NCBI RefSeq assembly: GCF_001673155.1 | Contig: NZ_LZLE01000299.1 | Span: 1-64,000 of the forward strand | From: Mycobacterium sp. 1423905.2 | GTDB taxonomy: Bacteria; Actinomycetota; Actinomycetes; Mycobacteriales; Mycobacteriaceae | Direction: 5' to 3' | Length of the DNA: 64,000 bases | Shown: positions 45,530 through 55,238 of the stretch, piece by piece | Position numbering within the stretch: position 1 is the first letter of the stretch | Layout: the number at the start of each line of letters is the position of its first letter | The notes under the pieces: model-generated | What the model was told of the DNA's origin: nothing | What the model saw: only the letters and a program-made list of their open reading frames with translations | Database searches by the model: none | Made by a program: the position numbers and the translations under genes

Positions 45530-45537
45530 TTCTTCGA
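45530..45537 (+). other. attR core of the element
   Basis: TTCTTCGA at the right boundary. From 45536 the eccC4 frame resumes (gag ctg gcc, ELA). It shares TCGA (45534-45537) with the left boundary; the base before differs (T versus C), so crossover lies within or right of that position. Confidence 0.75.
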
Positions 45538-47755
45538 GCTGGCCTCGGCGCCGCACGTGTCCGCCGTCGTCACCAACCTCGCCGAGGAAGCGCCGCTGGT
45601 AGCCCGGATGAAGGACGCGCTGTCCGGAGAGATCAATCGCAGACAGCGCCTACTGCGCTCAGCGGGCAATTTCGTCAGCGTCGCGGCATACCAGCAAGCC
45701 CGACGCGGCGGGGCGCCGTTACCGGCGCTGCCGACATTGTTCATCATCGTCGACGAATTCTCCGAATTGCTGCATCAGCAACCGGATTTCGCGGACACCT
45801 TCGTCGCCATCGGCCGGCTGGGCCGGTCGCTGGGCATGCACCTGTTGCTGGCCAGTCAGCGCCTCGACGAGGGAAGGCTACGCGGGCTGGAAGCCCACCT
45901 GTCCTATCGGCTGTGTCTCAAAACGTTATTGCCCAGCGATTCGCGAAGCGTGCTGGGGAGCACCGACGCCTACGAATTGCCCAACACGCCAGGTGCGGGA
46001 CTGCTCAAGCCCCCGGGTGGCCAGCCCGTCCGCTTCCAGGCCGCGGTCGTCTCCACGGCGCTTCCGGCACCGGCGCCCGAGACGACTACCCCCGAGGTGC
46101 GACTGTTCACCAGCCAGACCGCGCAGCCGTTCCGCCGGACACCGGCCTGCGGGCCGACCGTGCTGCGAGCCGTGCTCAGCCGGCTGGCCGCACAGGGGCC
46201 GCCCGCGCACCCAGTATGGCTGCCGCCGCTGGACGCCTCCCCATCGTTGGGTGACCTGCTGTCCGAGGCGGTTTGGGCCGCAACGGTTCCCATCGGCATC
46301 GTCGATCGACCCTTCGAACAGCGCCGAACACCGTTGACGGTCGACTTGGCCGGCGCGGCCGGCAATGTCGCGATCGTGGGCGGCCCGCAATCGGGGAAGT
46401 CGACCGCAGCGCGCACACTGATCATGGCGCTGGCCGCTACGCACGATGCCGCCGACGCGCACTTCTACTGCCTGGATTTCGGTGGTGGAGCGCTCGCCTC
46501 GCTGGGGGAAATACCGCACGTCGGCACGGTGGCGGGCCGAGCCGAACGCCATCTGGTCCGGCGCATGGTGGCCGAGCTCGAGGCCAGCCTGCACGACCGC
46601 GAGGCTTTCCGCCGTCAGCACGGCGACGCTGGTGAGTTGCCGGCGCTGTTCCTGGTGATCGACGGCTGGGCGGTGCTGCGTCAGGAGTTCCCCGCATTGG
46701 AAGACCCCGTCACCGCGCTTGCCGCGCAGGGGCTTTCGCAGGGCGTGCATGTGGTGCTGTCCGCGACGCGCTGGGCCGAGATCAGACCCGCCCTCAAAGA
46801 CCAGATTGGGACTCGCATCGAGTTGCGGCTGGGGGATCCGGCGGATTCGGCACTGGATCGCAAGCAGGCACAGCGGGTTCCCCTAGGCCGGCCGGGCCGT
46901 GGCCTGTCACATGACGGGCTGCAGATGCTGATCGCCCGACCCGAGCTGGACGGGATCGAGTTGCCCTGTCGCGACTCCGCATTGGCCGCACCGTCGATAC
47001 CGCTGCTGCCCGAACGGGTGGAGCACGAAGCCGTGGTGCGTTCAGCGGGGGAGGAACTGGCGACCCACATCGTGCTCGGCATCGAAGAACGCCGATTGCG
47101 GCCCGTGGCAATGGATTTCCAGCGTCACCAGCATCTGCTGGTGCTCGGCGAGGGCGAGTGCGGCAAGACGTCCACTCTGCGTGCCCTGTGCCGCGAGATC
47201 ATCCGTACCACGACCCCCGCCCAAGCGCGGCTTGTCATCGTCGACTACCGACGCACCTTGCTCGGCGTCGCCGAAACGGATCACCTGAGCGGCTACGCGG
47301 GGTCGCCCGCGGCGCTCTCGGTCGTGGTGGCCGACCTGCTGACCCTGTTGCGGCAGCGCATGGCACCGCCGGATGTCACACCGGCGCAACTGCGGACCAG
47401 GTCGTGGTGGTCGGGCCCGGACGTCTACCTCGTCGTCGACGACTACGACCTGGTCGCGACGACGGCCGGCAACCCGCTCTCGGCGCTGCTCGACTACCTG
47501 CCGTACGCGTCCGATGTGGGCCTGCACCTGATCGTGGCCCGACGCAGCGGCGGTGCGGCGCGCGCCTTGTTCGAGCCGTTGCTTGCCGGCTTGCGCGAGT
47601 TCGGTTGCACGGGGCTGGTGATGAGCACCGCTCCGGACGACGGCGCCCTGCTGGGACCGAGTTGTTCAGGCCCGCTGCCGCCAGGTCGCGGGGTGTTGAC
47701 GACCAAGTCGGGCGAGGAGCGCGTCGTGCAAGTGTGCTGGAGCCCGCCCGCGTGA
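45536..47755 (+). pseudogene. eccC4: ESX-4 ATPase EccC4, C-terminal fragment
   Basis: 739 codons continuing EccC4. The end of ATPase domain 1 includes Walker [14 protein letters not shown] and [14 protein letters not shown]. Domain 2 has Walker [16 protein letters not shown] and [14 protein letters not shown]. Domain 3 has [14 protein letters not shown] and [11 protein letters not shown]. With the element in place it has no native start; GTG 45557 (VSAVVTNL) could allow an internal start, producing a protein without Walker A of domain 1 or TM anchor. The stop overlaps the next gene by GTGA. Confidence 0.93.
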
Positions 47756-48900
47756 GCGCGCATCGCGCGGTGGTCGAGACCGGCCCGGACGTGATCCGCC
47801 GAATCTGTTGTGTAGCAGACAGTTTGGATGGGAAAGCAGACGCCGCGCTCGCCGCGATCGACGACGACGTGACGCTGGTCGACGAGACCCCGGTCGCCGT
47901 CGCGTCGCTGTGGTCAAGCGTCCTGCAGGAGTTGGCCGGCGGGCACCCGGACGGCATGCTCGTCATACACCCGTCGTGGTGGTCAACAGCACGGGTCAGC
48001 CGCGTAACAACAGCTGTGGTCACCCTGGGCATCGCTGTGCACACGCGTCCACGGTCCTGGTTGCTCAGGCACGCCGCACCCGATGCAGCAGTCGTCGAGA
48101 TCACCGAGCACTTGACGGCGGTCACCGGAGCAGGCGTCGTCGCGGTGCCACACCCGGCGGCCGCCGAGCAGATCGCGGACCTGCTCGCGGCCGGCGCGGT
48201 CGTGATCGATGTGCCGAGCACCGTCACGACCGCCCGGCGCCGCGCGGCTTCGCTCACCGCCGCGCTGAGCCCCGGGCGAACCGTCGTCGAAGTCGACGAC
48301 GCGCGCTTGCTTCGACTGGCTCGCCGCGCCGCGGCGATCCCGGCCGACCAACCGGCCAAACCCGCCCCGCCGCGCCCCACTGCGCGCGTCGGCGCCGCGG
48401 TCGTCCTCGCGCTAGTGGCCGTCGCAGTCCCGGCTCTGGGCCCCGCCCACCGCCCGACGCCGACGCAGAGCACGCCCACGACGGTGCTCGTGGAGGGCCG
48501 CGTGGCAATGACGGTGCCCGCCGACTGGTCGGCGCAACGGGTCGTCGGCGGCCCCGGTTCGGCGCGGATCAAAGTCACGTCGCCGACCGACCCCGAGGTG
48601 GCGTTACACCTCACGCAGTCCCCGGTGCCCGGGGAGACGCTGGCCGGCACCGCCGAGCGTCTGCAGCGGGCGATCGCCGCGGAGCCGGCCGGTGTGTTCG
48701 TCGACTTCAATGCGTCGGGTGCCATGGCCGGGCGGACCGCGGTGAGTTACCGCGAAGTGCGTCCGGCTCACCAGGTCCGGTGGGCGGTGCTGCTCGACGG
48801 CGACGTGCGGATCGGCATCGGATGCCAGAGCCGGCCCGGCGCGCAGGACGCCGTGCGCGCCGCCTGCGAGCAGGCGGTCCGTTCGGCTCACGCGATCTGA
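47752..48900 (+). CDS. Type VII secretion-associated protein (Rv3446c-like)
   Basis: 382 residues, GTG 47752 overlapping the eccC4 stop. The N-terminal half ([37 protein letters not shown]) resembles the actin-like domain of TIGR03931 T7SS proteins. A TM helix follows near residue 220 ([18 protein letters not shown]), then an extracytoplasmic domain ([20 protein letters not shown]). Conserved between eccC4 and esxU in ESX-4 loci, suggesting a system role not yet fixed. Confidence 0.82.
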   Translation: MSAHRAVVETGPDVIRRICCVADSLDGKADAALAAIDDDVTLVDETPVAVASLWSSVLQELAGGHPDGMLVIHPSWWSTARVSRVTTAVVTLGIAVHTRPRSWLLRHAAPDAAVVEITEHLTAVTGAGVVAVPHPAAAEQIADLLAAGAVVIDVPSTVTTARRRAASLTAALSPGRTVVEVDDARLLRLARRAAAIPADQPAKPAPPRPTARVGAAVVLALVAVAVPALGPAHRPTPTQSTPTTVLVEGRVAMTVPADWSAQRVVGGPGSARIKVTSPTDPEVALHLTQSPVPGETLAGTAERLQRAIAAEPAGVFVDFNASGAMAGRTAVSYREVRPAHQVRWAVLLDGDVRIGIGCQSRPGAQDAVRAACEQAVRSAHAI

Positions 48901-48944
48901 ATATCGAGCGGAACCGAATGCGTCGACGCGCCGTCGAACCAGGT

Positions 48945-49253
48945 ATGAGCACGCTGCACACCGACTTCGACCTGATGCGGTCGGTCGCCGCCACGACCGA
49001 CGCCCGCAACGAAGAGATCCGGGTGATGCTGCACGCGTTCATCGGCCGGATGAGCGGTGTCCCATCGTCCATGTGGGGTGGACTTGCCGCGGCACGCTTC
49101 AAAGACGTGGTGGACCGCTGGAACGCGGAGTCGACCAGGCTCTATCACGTCCTGGCGGAGATCGGCGCCACCATCCGGAACAACGAGGCTGTGCTGCGTG
49201 AAGCCGGTGAAACTCACGCCCACCACATCGCCGCCGCCGGCGGACACCTCTGA
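48945..49253 (+). CDS. esxU: ESX-4 WXG100-family secreted protein EsxU
   Basis: 102 residues, a WXG100 helical hairpin with the W-x-G turn in [20 protein letters not shown]. Start ATG 48945 ([14 protein letters not shown]). It pairs with EsxT, encoded 16 bp downstream, as the exported heterodimer of ESX-4. The broken eccC4 motor should block its export unless the element excises. Confidence 0.93.
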   Translation: MSTLHTDFDLMRSVAATTDARNEEIRVMLHAFIGRMSGVPSSMWGGLAAARFKDVVDRWNAESTRLYHVLAEIGATIRNNEAVLREAGETHAHHIAAAGGHL

Positions 49254-49269
49254 GCGGGAAGGATCGCCC

Positions 49270-49566
49270 GTGGACCCAGTGCTGTCGTACAACTTTGAGG
49301 CCATCGAACACTCGGTGCGCCAAGACATCCACACCACCTCGGCGCGCATGAATGCAGCGCTGGAGGAGCTGAGGTCACAGATCGCGCCGCTGCAGCACTT
49401 GTGGACCCGCGAAGCCGCGGCCGCCTATCAGGCAGAGCAGCTCAAGTGGCACCAGACCGCGACGGCGCTCAACGACATCCTGGTCCAACTGGGCAACGCG
49501 GTGCGCGACGGCGCCGAGGAAGTCGCGGGCGCGGACCGCCGCGCGGCCGGCGCCTGGGCGCGATAA
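49270..49566 (+). CDS. esxT: ESX-4 WXG100-family secreted protein EsxT
   Basis: 98 residues from GTG 49270 (VDPVLSYNFEAIEHSVRQD). The turn reads QHLWTREAAAAYQAEQLKWH, where W-T-R takes the place of W-x-G. The C-terminal helix ends VAGADRRAAGAWAR. It matches Rv3444c and forms a pair with EsxU. A strong terminator follows. Confidence 0.93.
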   Translation: MDPVLSYNFEAIEHSVRQDIHTTSARMNAALEELRSQIAPLQHLWTREAAAAYQAEQLKWHQTATALNDILVQLGNAVRDGAEEVAGADRRAAGAWAR

Positions 49567-49581
49567 CCGTCCCCACCTGCT

Positions 49582-49628
49582 CTGTGTGGTCCCGGCGGAG
49601 GAGAGCCGCCGGGACCACACAGTCGTTT
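49582..49628 (+). terminator. Intrinsic terminator after esxT
   Basis: CTGTGTGGTCCCGGCGG (49582-49598) pairs perfectly over 17 bp with CCGCCGGGACCACACAG (49606-49622); loop AGGAGAG. TCGTTTT follows. It separates ESX-4 from rplM. The rest of the gap to 49787 shows no gene. Confidence 0.9.
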
Positions 49629-49787
49629 TGACCTGCGGGGACGGGCGTCGGTAAGCTGCTCGGTTGGCGTACGGGAAGCTGGGGCCTCGGGTCAATGTCG
49701 GTCGCCGAGACCATCCCCGCCGTCCACGCCTGACCGGCACCCGGCTGGTACCGGGGTCCGCCCGAGAGAGAGTAGAAGGTAAGCGCT

Positions 49788-50231
49788 GTGCCCACATATG
49801 CGCCCAAGGCGGGTGACACCACGCGGTCGTGGTACGTCATCGACGCCACGGACGTGGTGCTTGGCCGCCTTGCCGTAGCAGCAGCCACCCTGCTGCGCGG
49901 TAAGCACAAGCCGACGTTCGCCCCCAATGTCGACGGTGGTGACTTCGTCATCGTCATCAACGCCGACAAGGTCGCCATCGGCGGCGACAAACTGCAGAAC
50001 AAGATGGCTTACCGCCACTCGGGCTACCCCGGCGGCCTGCGTAAGCGCACCATCGGCGAGCTGATGGAAAAGCACCCCGACCGGGTGGTGGAGAAGGCCA
50101 TCGTCGGGATGCTGCCGAAGAACAAGCTGAGCCGTCAGATCCAGAAGAAGCTGCGCGTGTACGCCGGCCCGGAGCACCCCCACACCGCCCAGCAGCCGGT
50201 TCCATTCGAAATCAAGCAGGTGGCGCAATGA
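49788..50231 (+). CDS. rplM: 50S ribosomal protein L13
   Basis: 147 residues from GTG 49788 ([19 protein letters not shown]). Canonical pieces are [36 protein letters not shown] and [19 protein letters not shown]. It overlaps rpsI by ATGA. Confidence 0.97.
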   Translation: MPTYAPKAGDTTRSWYVIDATDVVLGRLAVAAATLLRGKHKPTFAPNVDGGDFVIVINADKVAIGGDKLQNKMAYRHSGYPGGLRKRTIGELMEKHPDRVVEKAIVGMLPKNKLSRQIQKKLRVYAGPEHPHTAQQPVPFEIKQVAQ

Positions 50232-50689
50232 CCAGCACCGAGACGACCCAGGTTACCGAGGACGAGGGCCAGCTGGCCGCCCCCAGTGAATCGTTCGTGT
50301 TCGAACGCCCGATCCAAACCGTCGGCCGCCGCAAGGAGGCCGTGGTACGGGTGCGCCTAGTGCCCGGCACCGGCAAGTTCGACCTCAACGGCCGCAGCCT
50401 GGAGGACTACTTCCCGAACAAGGTGCACCAGCAGCTGATCAAGGCCCCGCTGGTCACCGTCGAGCGCACCGAGAACTACGACGTCTTCGCCCTGCTGCAC
50501 GGCGGCGGTCCGTCGGGCCAGGCCGGGGCGCTGCGTCTGGGCATCGCCCGGGCGCTGATCATCGCTTCGCCGGAGGACCGGCCCGCGCTGAAGAAGGCCG
50601 GCTTCCTCACCCGCGACCCGCGCTCCACCGAGCGCAAGAAGTACGGCCTGAAGAAGGCGCGCAAGGCGCCTCAGTACAGCAAGCGCTGA
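50228..50689 (+). CDS. rpsI: 30S ribosomal protein S9
   Basis: 153 residues with a variable N-terminal extension of about 30 residues, then [20 protein letters not shown] and [11 protein letters not shown]. The C-terminus [17 protein letters not shown] reaches the ribosomal P-site. It is coupled to rplM. Confidence 0.97.
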   Translation: MTSTETTQVTEDEGQLAAPSESFVFERPIQTVGRRKEAVVRVRLVPGTGKFDLNGRSLEDYFPNKVHQQLIKAPLVTVERTENYDVFALLHGGGPSGQAGALRLGIARALIIASPEDRPALKKAGFLTRDPRSTERKKYGLKKARKAPQYSKR

Positions 50690-50701
50690 TCAGCGCTCAC
50701 A

Positions 50702-50776
50702 TTTTGGCCGCGAGCGGGCATTTTGCGCGCCTTCGTCGGCGTGTCGACCGACCGATAGGGACGCTCGCGGCCAAAA
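50702..50776 (+). repeat. Long inverted repeat between rpsI and glmM
   Basis: TTTTGGCCGCGAGCG (50702-50716) and CGCTCGCGGCCAAAA (50762-50776), 15-bp arms with a 45-base spacer. Both arms lie within a CAC(A)TTTTGGCC type motif. It could be an rplM-rpsI terminator, a glmM regulator, or a short interspersed repeat. Confidence 0.8.
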
Positions 50777-50818
50777 GTGGGTATGTGCACGGCTGTCAAC
50801 TGTGAAAGGTTTGTCCGT

Positions 50819-52156
50819 ATGGGTCGACTGTTCGGCACCGACGGCGTCCGTGGGGTCGCCAACCGCGAGTTGACCGCCGAGTTGGCCCTGGCGCTCGGCG
50901 CCGCCGCGGCGCGGCACCTGGCCGGTGCGGCCAAGCACGGCCGACGGGTCGCCGTCGTCGGCCGCGACCCCCGGGCCAGCGGCGAAATGCTGGAAGCCGC
51001 GGTGATCGCCGGCCTGACCAGTGAAGGGGTCGACGCGCTGCGGGTCGGGGTGCTGCCCACGCCCGCGGTGGCCTACCTGACCGGCGCCTACGACGCCGAC
51101 TTCGGGGTGATGATCTCCGCGTCGCACAACCCGATGCCCGATAACGGCATCAAGATCTTCGGGCCCGGCGGCCACAAGCTGGACGACGACACCGAGGACG
51201 AGATCGAGAACCTGGTCGCCGCCGGACCCGGTCTGCGCCCGGTCGGGGACCGGATCGGACGCGTCGTCGACGCCGAGGATGCGGCCGACCGCTATCTGCG
51301 CCACGTGAGCAAGGCCAGCACCAACCGGCTGGACGGACTGACCGTCGTCGTCGACTGCGCCCACGGCGCAGCATCCTCGGTCGCGCCGCGCGCCTACCGC
51401 GCGGCCGGCGCCCGCGTCATCGCCATCAACGCCGAACCCAACGGGCTGAACATCAACGACGGCTGCGGATCGACTCACCTGGACCCGCTTCGCGCCGCCG
51501 TCATCGCGTACGGCGCCGACCTCGGACTGGCCCACGACGGGGACGCCGACCGGTGCCTGGCCATCGACGCCAACGGCGACCTGGTCGACGGCGACGCCAT
51601 CATGGTGGTGCTCGCGCTGGCCATGCAGCAGGCCGGCGAACTGACCTCCAGCACGCTGGTCACCACGGTGATGAGCAACCTCGGCCTGCACCTGGCCATG
51701 CGCGCCTCCGGAATCTCGGTGCGCACCACCGGCGTCGGCGACCGCTACGTCCTCGAAGAGTTGCGCGCCGGCGACTACAGCCTGGGCGGTGAACAATCCG
51801 GCCACATTGTGATGCCGGCGTGGGGTTCCACCGGCGACGGCATCGTCACCGGGCTGCGGCTCATGACCCGCATGGTGCAGACCGGATCGTCGCTGGCTGA
51901 CCTGGCCGCGCCCATGCAGACGCTGCCGCAGGTGCTGATCAATGTCGAGGTCGCCGACAAAGCCACCGCCGCCGCCGCGCCCTCGGTTCAGACCGCGGTC
52001 GGCCAGGCCGAGGCGGAGCTGGGTGACACCGGCCGAATTCTGTTGCGCCCCTCCGGCACTGAGCCGGTAATCCGGGTGATGGTGGAGGCCGCGGAGGAGG
52101 ACGTCGCGCAGCGGTTGGCCGCCACAGTCGCCGACGCGGTGAGCGCCGCGCGCTAA
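50819..52156 (+). CDS. glmM: Phosphoglucosamine mutase
   Basis: 445 residues converting glucosamine-6-P to glucosamine-1-P for UDP-GlcNAc and the cell wall. GTDGVRG at the N-terminus, the phosphoserine loop [14 protein letters not shown], the metal loop DGDADRCL and the phosphate site [11 protein letters not shown] are all present. ATG 50819 ([12 protein letters not shown]) is the family start; upstream in-frame ATG 50777 adds non-conserved residues. glmS, the preceding pathway enzyme, is 4.4 kb downstream. Confidence 0.95.
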   Translation: MGRLFGTDGVRGVANRELTAELALALGAAAARHLAGAAKHGRRVAVVGRDPRASGEMLEAAVIAGLTSEGVDALRVGVLPTPAVAYLTGAYDADFGVMISASHNPMPDNGIKIFGPGGHKLDDDTEDEIENLVAAGPGLRPVGDRIGRVVDAEDAADRYLRHVSKASTNRLDGLTVVVDCAHGAASSVAPRAYRAAGARVIAINAEPNGLNINDGCGSTHLDPLRAAVIAYGADLGLAHDGDADRCLAIDANGDLVDGDAIMVVLALAMQQAGELTSSTLVTTVMSNLGLHLAMRASGISVRTTGVGDRYVLEELRAGDYSLGGEQSGHIVMPAWGSTGDGIVTGLRLMTRMVQTGSSLADLAAPMQTLPQVLINVEVADKATAAAAPSVQTAVGQAEAELGDTGRILLRPSGTEPVIRVMVEAAEEDVAQRLAATVADAVSAAR

Positions 52157-52197
52157 GAGTCTGGAACCGCGGCGCCGCACTCGGCGTCGAACCTGGT

Positions 52198-52512
52198 ATG
52201 AGACTCGATAACGCAGACAACTCGGCCAGCATCGACGTCGCCGCCGTCTACACGGTGGCCGCACGGATCGACGACGCCGCCGAGTTGATCCACGGAGCGG
52301 TAAGCAAACACCTGGCCGGACTCGGTTTCGGCGCGGCCCACGCCGGTCGGGCGCACGCGGCGCGCGGTGACGCGCTGCGCATGGCGCTGGACCGGCTCGG
52401 TGCCGAACTGTCCCAGTGGGCGCGCGCGGCGACCGAGATCGCGGTCGCGTTGCGGTCGGCCGCCGACCGCTACGTCGCCGCCGACCGCTACGCCGCGGCG
52501 CGGATCGCCTGA
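52198..52512 (+). CDS. Small T7SS-target-like helical protein (Rv3440c-like)
   Basis: 104 residues, mostly helical (DVAAVYTVAARIDDAAELIH, LGAELSQWARAATEIAVAL). Size and heptad pattern resemble EspC/WXG-like excreted proteins (PF10824 type). It precedes the larger Ala/Pro-rich gene with a 2 bp gap, as in Rv3440c-Rv3439c. Secretion is inferred. Confidence 0.7.
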   Translation: MRLDNADNSASIDVAAVYTVAARIDDAAELIHGAVSKHLAGLGFGAAHAGRAHAARGDALRMALDRLGAELSQWARAATEIAVALRSAADRYVAADRYAAARIA

Positions 52513-52514
52513 CC

Positions 52515-53834
52515 GTGGCCGACCGGTTAGACGTCGCCGGACGGCTCGCGGAAGGTCGCCCGGCGCTCGATCACGCCGAGACCTACATTCGGGCCTGTCA
52601 GGCCGTGGGATACGACCCTGCGGACCTCAACGCCCGGCTTCGCGACGCCTACGACAGTGAAGACGGACTCGACCTGCACGTCCTCGACGGCGACTGCGCG
52701 CAACTGAGGGCGGCCGGCGCCGCGGTCGGTGAGGCGTTACAGGTCGAGCGCGCCCAACTCGCCGCTCTGGCAACGGCGTGGACGGGACCCGCCGCCGACA
52801 ACGCGGTGCGGTTCCTCGAGCGACATTGCGACACCGGGACGGCGATGGCCGCCGAACTGCGCGCGGCTGCCCAACGGTCAGAGTCGTTGCGCGACAACCT
52901 GTGGCAACTGGTCGACGCGAAGGTCGGCACCACTATCGCCATCGACGACCGCACCCTGGCGCATCGGCCGACGTGGTTGGCCGCGGCCGCAACCGTGACG
53001 TCCGGTGCGAGTGACCGGTCGACGGCCGAAGAGGTGGTGCGCCGCCAAGTGGTGCCGTACGTCGACAACGACCTGGCCACCGAGTGGCGCGGTGTCCTGC
53101 AGTCGGCGCGCACGGGCGTACAGGCCTCCTACGACATGGTCACCGATCGAATGGCCGCCGCGGCGCGCCCAGTCTTCGACATACCCGGCGACCTCGGGCC
53201 GGCGGACCCGCCAGGATGGCTCGCGCCGCCCCGTGCGCCCGCGCCGGATACCGGATTCAGCCGTGCCGAAATCCCGACGGCAGCAACGCAATTAGCAGCG
53301 CACCCGAGTTCGGCCGGAGCTCCGCCGGTGACCGCACCGGCGGCGCCGGCGAACCCGCCCGGCGCGCAGCCGGTGCCGGATTCCGGCGCGTCGTGGGGCG
53401 GCGCCTCCGGCGGCATGCCGTCCGGTGACGGTGGCCTAGGCGGGCTGGGTGGCATGGCTAGCCGAATCGTTTCCGCCCTGGGCGATGCGCTGGGATCGCC
53501 GGACGGGTTCGACGACGAGGGCGACCCGTTCGGAGAGGACGCGGAGGACGACGACGATCGCGTCGCGGCCGATAAGCACGAGAAGGCCGACGCGAAGAAA
53601 GAGCCCGGCAAGGCCGATGAGCCGCAGCCGGCTGAACAGATCAGGGGCCAGGACGCGGCGATGGCACCAGTGGCCGAAGCCGTCCCGGAAAGCCAGCCGC
53701 AACCGGGCACGGAACCGCCGCAGGTCACCGCACCGCAACCGGCGGCCGCGCCGCCGACTCCCGTGCCCCCGGCACCGGGCGGCAAGACGCCGTGCGAGAT
53801 CGCGGCCGACGAGTTGCCGCAGGCGGGACGGTGA
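52515..53834 (+). CDS. Ala/Pro-rich protein with WXG-like N-terminal domain (Rv3439c-like)
   Basis: 439 residues from GTG 52515. The first 250 are helical with a WxGPAADNAVRF-type turn (TAWTGPAADNAVRFLERHCD), like PPE/WXG secretion substrates. The rest is low complexity: Gly/Pro-rich, then an acidic stretch (DDEGDPFGEDAEDDDDRVAA) and Pro/Gln-rich tail. It is likely a type VII substrate with its small partner, but the function is unknown. It converges on the next gene. Confidence 0.72.
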   Translation: MADRLDVAGRLAEGRPALDHAETYIRACQAVGYDPADLNARLRDAYDSEDGLDLHVLDGDCAQLRAAGAAVGEALQVERAQLAALATAWTGPAADNAVRFLERHCDTGTAMAAELRAAAQRSESLRDNLWQLVDAKVGTTIAIDDRTLAHRPTWLAAAATVTSGASDRSTAEEVVRRQVVPYVDNDLATEWRGVLQSARTGVQASYDMVTDRMAAAARPVFDIPGDLGPADPPGWLAPPRAPAPDTGFSRAEIPTAATQLAAHPSSAGAPPVTAPAAPANPPGAQPVPDSGASWGGASGGMPSGDGGLGGLGGMASRIVSALGDALGSPDGFDDEGDPFGEDAEDDDDRVAADKHEKADAKKEPGKADEPQPAEQIRGQDAAMAPVAEAVPESQPQPGTEPPQVTAPQPAAAPPTPVPPAPGGKTPCEIAADELPQAGR

Positions 53835-53837
53835 GAA

Positions 53838-54881
53838 TCAGGATGGCCGCATATCGAGCAGGTCCTCGACGAAGCGGACGGCTTCACGGGGTTCGGCGGT
53901 CACCGGACGTACCAGCAGCGTGGTCACGCCGGCGGCGGCGAAGACCTCCAGCCGTTCGGCGATGAACCCGCGCGGACCGATCAGCGAGATGCCGCGGACC
54001 AATTCATCGGGCACCGACTCGATGGCTTCGCGCTTGCGGCCGGCCAGGTACAACTCTTGGATGCGGTCGGCCACCTCGCCGTATCCATACCGGGTGGCCA
54101 GGCGGTGGTAGAAGTTGCGCCCCTTGGCGCCCATGCCGCCGAGGTAAAGGGCCAGCTGCGGCTTGACCAAGGCCAGCCGGTCCTCGACGTGGTCACCGAT
54201 GGCCAACGACGTCCCCACCATCACATCCAGCGGGCCCAGGCCGGGATCGCGGTTGGCCGCACCGGCCGCCAGCGCGTCACCCCACACCGAGCCGGCTTTC
54301 TCCGGATAGAAGAACGCCGGCTGCCAGCCTTCGGCGATCTCGGCGGTGAGCTCGACGTTGCGCGGACCGAGCGCGGCGATGGATATCGGAATGCGTTCGC
54401 GCACGGGGTGATTGATGAGCTGCAGCGACTTCCCCAGGCCGGTGCCGCGGTCGGCGGGCAACGGGATCTGGTAGTGCTTGCCGGGGTAGTTGACCCGTTC
54501 GCGCCGCCACACCTGCCGGCAGATGTCCACGATTTCGCGCGTGCGACCCAACGGCGCGTCGAACTCCACCCCGTGGAAGCCCTCGACCACCTGCGGGCCG
54601 GAAGTGCCGATGCCGAGGTGGAAGCGGCCGCCCGAGACGTAGTCCAGGCCGGCGGCGGTCATGGCCAACAGCGACGGCGTGCGGATGTAGATCGGCAACA
54701 CCCCGGATGCCAGTTCGACCGAGGTGGTCCGGGCAGCCAGATAGCCCAGCTGGCTGATGGCGTCGAAGGCATACGCTTCGGCCACCACGGCGATGTCGAC
54801 GCCGGCCTTCTCCAATTCCGCGACGCGCTCGACCGCCTCGTGAAAGCCGCCGGAGTAGTCCAGTCCGATGCCGATCCGCAT
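53838..54881 (-). CDS. LLM-class F420-dependent oxidoreductase (Rv3520c-like)
   Basis: 347 residues. IGIGLDYSGGFHEAVERVAE, AEAYAFDAISQLGYLAART, LASGVLPIYIRTPSLLAMTA and GRFHLGIGTSGPQVVEGFHG are typical of the luciferase-like TIGR03559 group. It is the last gene of a three-gene minus-strand run with a SnoaL-like protein and a hydrolase, spaced 2-4 bp apart. Substrate unknown. Confidence 0.82.
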   Translation of the reverse strand: MRIGIGLDYSGGFHEAVERVAELEKAGVDIAVVAEAYAFDAISQLGYLAARTTSVELASGVLPIYIRTPSLLAMTAAGLDYVSGGRFHLGIGTSGPQVVEGFHGVEFDAPLGRTREIVDICRQVWRRERVNYPGKHYQIPLPADRGTGLGKSLQLINHPVRERIPISIAALGPRNVELTAEIAEGWQPAFFYPEKAGSVWGDALAAGAANRDPGLGPLDVMVGTSLAIGDHVEDRLALVKPQLALYLGGMGAKGRNFYHRLATRYGYGEVADRIQELYLAGRKREAIESVPDELVRGISLIGPRGFIAERLEVFAAAGVTTLLVRPVTAEPREAVRFVEDLLDMRPS

Positions 54882-54883
54882 GC

Positions 54884-55234
54884 TCAGCCCGCCGACGTGC
54901 CGGTCCAGTACTCGGCGAACCGCCGGCCGTCACTGGCCAACCGCAGAATGTCGTTGCCGGTGAACGAAACCGGCCCCTCAGGCCCGCGACCGGTGCCGAC
55001 CCAGCGGCCCGCGACCAGATCGCCGTCCCCGAACGGGCCGACCTCAATCCGAAACGCCAAATCGGACATCATGTTTCGCGTCTCGTCGACGATTTGCTGC
55101 AGCTCCGCGGGGCCGTGCACGTCCCGATTGGGCCAATGCCCGACGAAATCCTCGGTGACGATCTCCGCGGCGATCGGCCGCCCGGCCCACAGTTCGTTGA
55201 TCCAGCGCTCGTACAACTCGGTGAAGTGCGGCAT
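54884..55234 (-). CDS. SnoaL-like (ester cyclase/NTF2 fold) protein
   Basis: 116 residues with the SnoaL-like pattern: FTELYERWINELWAGRPIAA, EDFVGHWPNRDVHGPAELQQ, FRIEVGPFGDGDLVAGRWVG and ILRLASDGRRFAEYWTGT. These folds act as cyclases or isomerases or as binding proteins. It lies 2 bp from the LLM gene and 4 bp from the hydrolase, so the three are likely one transcript. Confidence 0.75.
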   Translation of the reverse strand: MPHFTELYERWINELWAGRPIAAEIVTEDFVGHWPNRDVHGPAELQQIVDETRNMMSDLAFRIEVGPFGDGDLVAGRWVGTGRGPEGPVSFTGNDILRLASDGRRFAEYWTGTSAG

Positions 55235-55238
55235 GGCT

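Larger units (their letters stand above)
30712..45537. mobile_element. Integrated phiRv1-related element (satellite-like, about 14.8 kb) inserted in eccC4
   Basis: The element lies between the two halves of eccC4. The flanks share TCGA (30712-30715 and 45534-45537), within TTCCTCGA on the left and TTCTTCGA on the right. Joining 30713 to 45536 gives GATFLELASAPH in one frame. Left half: serine integrase, 73-aa RDF candidate, RepA-like ATPase, iterons, HTH gene. Middle: small ORFs, repeat/tail-like proteins, HNH, terS-like gene. Right: VapBC45-like pair, membrane protein, TIGR02391 protein, two tRNAs, decayed tyrosine recombinase, Xis-like genes. No capsid, portal, large terminase or lysis gene was recognised, so it is either a satellite or a reduced prophage. 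Confidence 0.9.

Noticed and set aside
50690-52264. 524-aa minus-strand ORF opposite glmM
   Set aside because: Low-complexity Gly/Arg/Asp-rich translation with no motif; glmM has all family motifs.
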